From Geothrix sp. (GTDB taxonomy: Bacteria > Acidobacteriota > Holophagae > Holophagales > Holophagaceae), in NCBI GenBank assembly GCA_030824075.1, contig JAVBYJ010000011.1, forward strand, positions 1 to 64,000: a stretch of DNA of 64,000 nucleotides. The letters are read 5' to 3'. Of this stretch, positions 57,420 to 64,000 are shown one piece after another. The number at the start of each line of letters is the position of its first letter. Position 1 is the first letter of the stretch. Under the pieces are notes generated by a model that saw only the letters and a list, made by a program, of their open reading frames with translations, was not told the DNA's origin and made no database searches. The position numbers were made by a program, and so were the translations under genes.

Positions 57420-57748
57420 GTTCCGGGGCCGCAGGCCCGCCCCAGGCCCGTTTCGAGGATGGCCTTCGCTTTCTAGCGGCCGCTCTGGCCCTGGATGCGG
57501 ACCATCGGAACAGCGCCGCCATCGTGACGGCCGCCTGTGATGCCATCCAGTGTTTCCTGGTGACCTTCGAAGTCGCCGCTCAACGTCACCTGCCGGATCC
57601 CGAGAATGAGACCGCCCGCCTGCGGGGCCAGCTCGAGGCGCTGCTCACGCCCCGGCAGTCCTCGGAGGAGGCCACCCGCCATGCCCTTGACGCGGCTCGC
57701 CTGGCCCGGGATCAGGCCGCGCGGCTGCTGCCGAGGCTGAACGGCTAG
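57416..57748 (+). CDS. Small helical protein coupled to purF, unknown function
   Basis: This 110-aa protein is predicted to be all-helical (FEDGLRFLAAALALDADHRN; SAAIVTAACDAIQCFLVTFEV; ATRHALDAARLARDQAARLL), possibly a four-helix bundle of HEPN-like type. I cannot assign a family. It starts inside the purF stop codon (ATGA), so it is translated along with PurF. Its stop TAG shares the bases CTAG with the stop of the opposite-strand gene. Confidence 0.65.
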   Translation: MSSGAAGPPQARFEDGLRFLAAALALDADHRNSAAIVTAACDAIQCFLVTFEVAAQRHLPDPENETARLRGQLEALLTPRQSSEEATRHALDAARLARDQAARLLPRLNG

Positions 57749-58122
57749 AATCCCACCCGCCCCAGGGGGACATTGCGCGGCACAGGATTGCCGCCGAACC
57801 GGTCCACGGGAAGGGTGGCCGAGGCCAGGCTCGAGGCGGGGGCGATCGCGCCCTGATGACCGAAGAACCGCTGAAGGTCCATCCGGAACCAGACCAGGAA
57901 TTCCTGGAAGGCCACCTGGCGCCGCTCTTCCCGGGTGAGTTCGCCCACCACCTCCACCACGGCGGAGGCTGACTCCGCGGGCATCCGGAAGGTCTTCCAG
58001 GGCATGGAGCCTCCTTCGGTATCCGCGAGGATCCGCGCGAGGAACGCTCGGTCCAGGCCAGGTTGCGGGGCCTCCCCTGACAGGAGTCCGGTCGCGAGGC
58101 AGAGGCAGAGCAGGGCGCGCAT
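57745..58122 (-). CDS. Small secreted hypothetical protein
   Basis: This 125-aa protein has a signal peptide (MRALLCLCLATGLLSGEA). A helical mature region follows (LTREERRQVAFQEFLVWFRM) and then a Pro/Gly-rich tail. No family is recognised. It overlaps the purF-linked gene at the 3' ends and is divergent from miaA with a 73-base gap. Confidence 0.55.
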   Translation of the reverse strand: MRALLCLCLATGLLSGEAPQPGLDRAFLARILADTEGGSMPWKTFRMPAESASAVVEVVGELTREERRQVAFQEFLVWFRMDLQRFFGHQGAIAPASSLASATLPVDRFGGNPVPRNVPLGRVGF

Positions 58123-58195
58123 GGCCTTGAAATGATCTCACCCGTGCCGAGGTTCCCAACCCCAGCCGACCGCCGCCAAGTGATAGTTTGGACCT

Positions 58196-59077
58196 ATGCC
58201 CTTCGCGATCCTGGGACCCACGGCCTCCGGCAAATCCGCCGTGGCCGTGGCCGTGGCCCGCCGCATCGGGGGCACCGTGGTCAATGGGGACCCCTATCAG
58301 GCCATCCAGGGTCTGGCCATCGGCACGGGGCAACCCGACGAGGGCGAGCAGGGCGGCGTGCCTCATGTGGGTTACGGCGTCTTCCCCCTCTCGGCCCGGC
58401 CCAATCCCGCGGCCTTCGGCGCCCAGGTCCGGACCTGGATTGCAGCCAGCCGCGAGCCGGTTCTGGTGACGGGGTCGGGCCTCTACCTTCGCGGCATCTG
58501 GGATCAGCTCAGTGATCTGCCGGAAGTGGATCCAACCCTGGTGAATCGGGTGCGGGGTTGGGGCTGCGGTCTTGGAATGCCTGCCCTCCACCGCTATCTG
58601 GCTGCGGTGGATCCGGTCCGGGCTGCGGCGCTTCATCCCAACGACAGCGCCCGGGTGCAGCGGGCCCTGGCGCTGCACTTGGCCACGGGCCGGGCGCCCT
58701 CGGGGATGCTCTCTGGGCCAGAAACGGGGATTCCCTCGGATTGGCAGGTGCTGGTGGTCACGCCCGGTCGTGAACGCCGCCGGGACCGCGTGACGGCGCG
58801 GGTGGCCGGACAGGTGCGGGCTGGGTGGCCGGAGGAGGTGGCCCGGCTGGTGGCCTCCGGTCATGGAGAGGATCTGGCTCAGCTTCGGCCCCTGGGCTAC
58901 GCCGCCTGGATGGCGGGTGGGGATCCCGGCGTCGTTCAGGGGGCCGTGACGCAGGAGACCCAGGCCTACGCCAAGCGCCAGGCCACCTGGTTCCGGAACC
59001 AGTTGCCGGGGGCGCCGGTGTGGGATCCCGATGTCGAACGACTGGAGGCGGCCTTCGTGCGCCTGGGGCTGTCATGA
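58196..59077 (+). CDS. miaA: tRNA dimethylallyltransferase MiaA (divergent)
   Basis: MiaA transfers the dimethylallyl group to A37 of tRNAs reading UNN codons. The 293-aa protein has the P-loop GPTASGKS (7-14), the LYLRG substrate segment and the terminal Y-A-K-R-Q-x-T-W-F-R-N motif. The second motif is unusual: NGDPYQAIQGLAIGTGQP replaces the standard D-S-x-Q-x-Y-x-x-x-x-I-G-T. The general base D32 is kept but the Ser is Pro. GSGLYLRG replaces GGTGLY. It is thus a divergent MiaA, most likely active. It overlaps the next gene by ATGA. Confidence 0.87.
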   Translation: MPFAILGPTASGKSAVAVAVARRIGGTVVNGDPYQAIQGLAIGTGQPDEGEQGGVPHVGYGVFPLSARPNPAAFGAQVRTWIAASREPVLVTGSGLYLRGIWDQLSDLPEVDPTLVNRVRGWGCGLGMPALHRYLAAVDPVRAAALHPNDSARVQRALALHLATGRAPSGMLSGPETGIPSDWQVLVVTPGRERRRDRVTARVAGQVRAGWPEEVARLVASGHGEDLAQLRPLGYAAWMAGGDPGVVQGAVTQETQAYAKRQATWFRNQLPGAPVWDPDVERLEAAFVRLGLS

Positions 59078-59739
59078 CGCCGATCGCCTGGTACGAAGGC
59101 CGGACGTCGCTGGACGTGCGGCGCGGTGCGGACTGGGCCTGGATCGGCCTGCGCTCCGGTGACGGCCTGAACCGGCTCCACAGTGATCTGCTGATGGCTC
59201 TGGACCGGCTGTTCATCGACCTGCGCTGGTCCGGTGTCCGCCGGGTGGCGCTCAGCGGCAGCGGGTGGATGGCCGGACGGGGGCACCACTTCTCTGCAGG
59301 GGCCGATCTCCATGAAGTCGGCGCGCTGGACGCCGTGTCGGCGGAGCCCTTCGCCCGGCGCGGTCAGCGCGTGATGACTCACCTGCTCTGGCCCGGTTGG
59401 CGCAGCCTCACGCTGATTTCAGGGGTGGCCATGGGCGGCGGATGCGATTTGGCCTTGCACGGCCAGGAACGCTGGGCCGTGGCGGCGGACGCTGCGGGCA
59501 AGGGGGGGCTGCGCCTGGCTCATCCTGCGGCGAAACACGGCATCCTCACCGGTTTTGGCGGCACGGTGCGCCTGCCGGAACTTCTCGGGAGGGAAGGGGC
59601 GGATCGCCTCTTCCGGGCTTTCGAGGCCTGGGACGAAGACGCCGCCTTGGCCACGGGCGCGGTCCACCGGAAGGTGCTCCCGGAAGCGGTCGCGACCGCG
59701 GTGGGAGCCTGGCTTCAGCAGGATGGTCCGAGCCTCTAA
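59074..59739 (+). CDS. Crotonase-fold (enoyl-CoA hydratase/isomerase-like) protein
   Basis: This 221-aa protein keeps the crotonase oxyanion-hole segments HFSAGADLHEV and GVAMGGGCDLAL. It is shorter than usual (about 260 aa). The position of the second catalytic glutamate (P-E-x-x-x-G-L in true hydratases) reads PAAKHGILTGFGG, with Ala instead of Glu. It may therefore catalyse a different reaction or none. The long C-terminal trimerisation helix is curtailed. Its ATG overlaps the miaA stop, so the two are cotranslated. Confidence 0.8.
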   Translation: MTPIAWYEGRTSLDVRRGADWAWIGLRSGDGLNRLHSDLLMALDRLFIDLRWSGVRRVALSGSGWMAGRGHHFSAGADLHEVGALDAVSAEPFARRGQRVMTHLLWPGWRSLTLISGVAMGGGCDLALHGQERWAVAADAAGKGGLRLAHPAAKHGILTGFGGTVRLPELLGREGADRLFRAFEAWDEDAALATGAVHRKVLPEAVATAVGAWLQQDGPSL

Positions 59740-59868
59740 CAGCTGCCAAGGGCAACGCTGACTCGAACCCGAGGGGAATGACTTTTCGGCACCACGAACG
59801 GCGTGGAAATCGGCCTTGGTTTTCTTGGCGCCCTGGTGGTGATCCTTGATGGTTTGGGCGAACTCGTA

Positions 59869-60642
59869 TCAGCGATGTCCAAATGCCGCGAAAGCGGGAA
59901 TGGCCATGATGAGCAGCGGCAACAGGCAGCAGCAGACCAGGAACAGCGGGGTCAGGGCAGCGCAGACGCCGCGCCACGTGTCGGTCTTGTGCATGCGGGC
60001 GAGCCCCATGCCCATGACCACCATGCCAGCGAGGTGGACCAGGATACCCAGGTAGGGGATGAGGCTTCCGATCTGGATGAAGGAGGAAGCGTAGGCGTAG
60101 GCTCGAATGGTCTGGTTGGTGCCCGCCCCGGGCTTGAGGCCGCCCCACATCCAGAGGAAGAAGTGGCTGAAGGCGCCGCCGATGACCATGCCCAGGAAGG
60201 CAAAGAGGGGCATGAGCAGCAGGATCGCTCCGAAGATCAGCGGCATGATGGCGGCCGCGGCCCGGCCATCGCCCTTTCCGGACTGCTCGAGGGCCGCGAA
60301 CATGATGCCCATGCCCACGAGGAAGAAGAGCGCAGCGGTGATGAGGAAGACGGGGATCGACAGCAGCAGCAGGAAGCGCCAGGGCGCGCCAAAGCCCTCG
60401 GTGACGGGCACCCGGTCAAAGAGTTCCATGGGGTTGCTGAACACCAGCCGGAACATGCCGCCCACGCGGGACCAGAACGTCGGGAAGGCTTCCGGATCCT
60501 CGAAGGGCACGGGGCGGAGGTCCGGTGCGAACGTGGGTGGCAGCTCGGTGAAGGGCGGGGGCATGGGCGGGTGAGTGCCCGGCGGCTCGCTCAGCTGGAT
60601 GGCTGGTGGAAGCGCCTCATTGGGGCCGGTGATCTCGCTCAT
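59869..60642 (-). CDS. Yip1 domain membrane protein (second copy)
   Basis: From the ATG at 60642 this is a 257-aa protein. It has a Pro-rich cytoplasmic head (PPAIQLSEPPGTHPPMPPPF) followed by five membrane helices in the Yip1 pattern, introduced by MFRLVFSNPMELFDRVPVTE. It is a paralogue of the protein at 46334-47074. The ORF can be read further upstream, but that would run into the adjacent regulator gene in another frame. It lies 25 bases after the sigma-54 regulator gene on the same strand. Confidence 0.82.
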   Translation of the reverse strand: MSEITGPNEALPPAIQLSEPPGTHPPMPPPFTELPPTFAPDLRPVPFEDPEAFPTFWSRVGGMFRLVFSNPMELFDRVPVTEGFGAPWRFLLLLSIPVFLITAALFFLVGMGIMFAALEQSGKGDGRAAAAIMPLIFGAILLLMPLFAFLGMVIGGAFSHFFLWMWGGLKPGAGTNQTIRAYAYASSFIQIGSLIPYLGILVHLAGMVVMGMGLARMHKTDTWRGVCAALTPLFLVCCCLLPLLIMAIPAFAAFGHR

Positions 60643-60667
60643 GCTCTGCTCCGCGAGGGCTAAATTA

Positions 60668-62200
<1,533 letters not shown>

Positions 62201-62283
62201 GGGGCACCTCCGGGTTGATTCTCGGCATTTCGAGAGCGAGGTCAAGCGATCCTATGGAATAAGCGCTTCCTTCATTCGAAAGG

Positions 62284-62289
62284 TATACT
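62284..62289 (+). promoter_or_regulatory. Possible -10 element of the kinase gene
   Basis: TATACT lies 20 bases before the ATG. No clear -35 is seen. TTCGAA occurs at 62275-62280 and 62302-62307, flanking it on both sides. Confidence 0.35.
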
Positions 62290-62309
62290 TGCGGATTCTA
62301 TTTCGAAGG

Positions 62310-64000
62310 ATGCGCTTGTCCGCCGACGCCACCCATTTCGGTTCGTACCGCCTGCTCTCCCGCCTGGGAGAGGGGGCCATGGGCGAGGTGTGGCGGGCGC
62401 TCGACCTGCGGCTCGAGCGCGAGGTGGCGCTCAAAATCCTGAAGGATGCCGACGACCTGCGCCGCAAGGCGCTCATCGGCGAGGCCAAGCTGGCCTGTCA
62501 GCTGAACCACCCGAACATCGCCCACATCTATGACGCCGGTGATGTGGATGGCACGCCCTATATCGCGATGGAACTGGTGGAGGGGCGCACCCTGCGGGCT
62601 CTGGTGGGCCGGCCCCTGGAGGCCGACGCCCTCCAGGATCTGGCCCGGCAGGCGGCCTCGGCCTTGTCCCACGCGCATCAGAAGGGCATCGTTCACCGCG
62701 ACATTAAGCCGGAGAACCTGCTGCTGACAGATGAGGGTCTGTTGAAGATCCTCGACTTCGGCATCGCCCGCCGGGGCGCCGAGGATCTCGCGCTCGGCCC
62801 GACCTCCCATCACATGACCCTGGTGGAACGGACGGCACCGGGCTACAGCCAGGGAACCCCTGCCTACATGTCTCCCGAGCAGGCCAATGGCCAGGCGCTC
62901 ACCGGCCAGTCGGACCAGTTCAGTCTGGGCGTGGTGCTCTATGAGCTGGCCACGGCCGTGCATCCGTTCCTTCGGGCCAGCCTGGTGGAGACCCTCTACG
63001 CCGTGACCCGGGACGAACCCCGGCCATTGTCGGAGGCCCGGCCAGACCTTCCCCGCACCCTTCAGGACGCCATCCATCGCCTCATGGCGAAAGCGGCCAA
63101 GGACCGGTTCCCGAATCTCCAGGCGCTCGCCGCGGGCCTGGCCGAGAACGTCACCACGGCGACGGTCCCCCACCTCGGCCATCCGGTGGCCTTGCTTCGC
63201 AACCCCCGTCGCCGTTGGCTGCTGGCTTCCACTGGCGCTGTCGTGGCCCTGGGGGCCGCCCTCGGACTCTGGGCGACGCGTCGCACGGACGATACGGGCC
63301 TGGGTCAGGCCCGCCGGGCTTCGCACGAGGACTTCACCAAGGGGCGCCGGGTGGTGGCCATCCTGCCCCTGGAGCAGATGCAGCCGGATGCAGAGCACGC
63401 CTGGCTGAGCAACAGCTTTGCCGATGCCATGGCCTTTGGGCTGGTGCGGCGGGAGGACATGGCGGTGGTGGACCGGCTCCGCGTGGTGGAGGCCATGCAC
63501 CAGCTGGGTGACATTCCTGGCCAGGCGCCGAAGGCCATCGGCGAATTGGGCCGGCAGCTCAAGGCGGAACTGATGGTCTTGGGCAGCTATCAGGTCGTGG
63601 GCGGTCAGCTGCGCATGGTGGTCCGCGTGCTGGACGCGGTCCGCGGCGCCACGCTGCACCAGTTCCAGCTGGACCGGTCCGTGGCAGATCTCCTTAAACT
63701 GGAGGACGAGCTCCAGCAGCGGCTGCCCCAAGAGATGGGACTCGGAAGCGATCCCGGCGCCCTGCGGTCCCAGGCCAAGCTGCCGAGGACCCGCGAACTC
63801 TACACCAAGGCCCTGCAGGTCATCACGGACGGCAACCAGGATTCCGTTCGGCTGGCCAGCACGTTGCTGGCATCCGCCATCGAAATGGAGCCCGACTACG
63901 CCCCGGCCCGCGCCGAGTTCGCGTGGACCCTGGCGGAACTTGGTGCCACGACGGCGCTCGGGCAGGGCCGGTACGACGAGGCCCAGGCTCTGTTGCGCCA
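62310..64000 (+). CDS. Serine/threonine protein kinase with TolB/FlgO-like and TPR regions (partial)
   Basis: The gene starts at ATG 62310 behind GAAGGA and runs off the right edge, so only 563 codons are visible. Residues about 13-280 form a Hanks-type kinase: Gly-rich loop GEGAMGEVW, catalytic K42, HRDIKPEN (129-136), DFG (149-151) and SPEQ. A membrane helix at about 303-321 follows (WLLASTGAVVALGAALGLWA). The outer part begins with RRVVAILPLEQMQPD, the N-terminus of a TolB/FlgO-like domain. TPR-like repeats then begin (RELYTKALQVITDG). Such kinases are common in Acidobacteriota. Targets are unknown. Confidence 0.92.
   Translation, partial: MRLSADATHFGSYRLLSRLGEGAMGEVWRALDLRLEREVALKILKDADDLRRKALIGEAKLACQLNHPNIAHIYDAGDVDGTPYIAMELVEGRTLRALVGRPLEADALQDLARQAASALSHAHQKGIVHRDIKPENLLLTDEGLLKILDFGIARRGAEDLALGPTSHHMTLVERTAPGYSQGTPAYMSPEQANGQALTGQSDQFSLGVVLYELATAVHPFLRASLVETLYAVTRDEPRPLSEARPDLPRTLQDAIHRLMAKAAKDRFPNLQALAAGLAENVTTATVPHLGHPVALLRNPRRRWLLASTGAVVALGAALGLWATRRTDDTGLGQARRASHEDFTKGRRVVAILPLEQMQPDAEHAWLSNSFADAMAFGLVRREDMAVVDRLRVVEAMHQLGDIPGQAPKAIGELGRQLKAELMVLGSYQVVGGQLRMVVRVLDAVRGATLHQFQLDRSVADLLKLEDELQQRLPQEMGLGSDPGALRSQAKLPRTRELYTKALQVITDGNQDSVRLASTLLASAIEMEPDYAPARAEFAWTLAELGATTALGQGRYDEAQALLR

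Noticed and set aside
57473..58864. Minus-strand frame of 463 codons across the purF-linked gene and miaA
   Set aside because: It contradicts three better supported genes and has Pro/Arg/Gly-rich shadow composition.

Overview
The window is dense, high-GC bacterial chromosome with about 58 protein genes. Both strands are used, intergenic gaps are short, and ATGA/GTGA translational overlaps are frequent. I see no tRNA, rRNA, CRISPR array, insertion sequence, phage gene or replication origin. A small tetraheme cytochrome c, a futalosine-pathway menaquinone gene (mqnD), a complete SUF operon, a bactofilin, two sigma-54 activators and an ECF sigma/anti-sigma pair suggest a Gram-negative anaerobe or microaerophile with metal-respiring capacity. 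The overall look is that of Acidobacteriota of the Geothrix/Holophaga type. That placement is inference from gene content and style; no marker phylogeny was done.

Layout. 0-9.5 kb: ECF sigma and zinc-finger anti-sigma, arginine deiminase, an LpxL-like acyltransferase, greA, clpX-lon, a small membrane protein and a YihY/BrkB protein. 9.5-19.2 kb (all minus): an NtrC-type regulator, a stripped-down sigma-54-activator-like protein and a hemolysin-III/PAQR protein in tandem, then an S9 peptidase and sbcDC. 19.4-25.4 kb: a bactofilin tail-to-tail with a 781-aa pentapeptide-repeat protein, rpsA, and an NRDE/TANGO2 protein behind a repeat-rich leader with two mini-ORFs. 25.4-32 kb: tetraheme cytochrome, then sufB-sufC-sufD-sufS-sufU-nfu reading leftward from a promoter that overlaps an IscR-like palindrome. 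32-43.7 kb: TPR proteins, an AT-rich island with an orphan gene, mqnD, an SRPBCC protein, an HtrA-type protease, a chemoreceptor, Hsp20, a VCBS/FG-GAP lipoprotein and an AtuA-family protein. 43.7-47.1 kb: MacB-like permease, membrane-fusion protein and Yip1 protein. 47.3-56 kb: ornithine aminotransferase, small envelope proteins, MOSC, DUF2911, MFS transporter plus rhodanese, TlpA-like thioredoxin and a HAD phosphatase. 56-64 kb: purF, miaA plus a crotonase-like protein, a second Yip1 protein, a GAF/sigma-54 activator and a serine/threonine kinase cut by the right edge.

How the genes fit together. The SUF operon supplies Fe-S clusters, which the B. subtilis-type PurF encoded here would use. 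ClpX, Lon, Hsp20 and HtrA cover protein quality control. Observations most worth following are the hairpin repeats that fill the three widest gaps inside the suf operon, the activator-like protein that has lost its sigma-54 machinery, the very long interrupted pentapeptide protein, the repeat-built leader upstream of the NRDE gene, and a run of convergent gene pairs whose stop codons touch or overlap.
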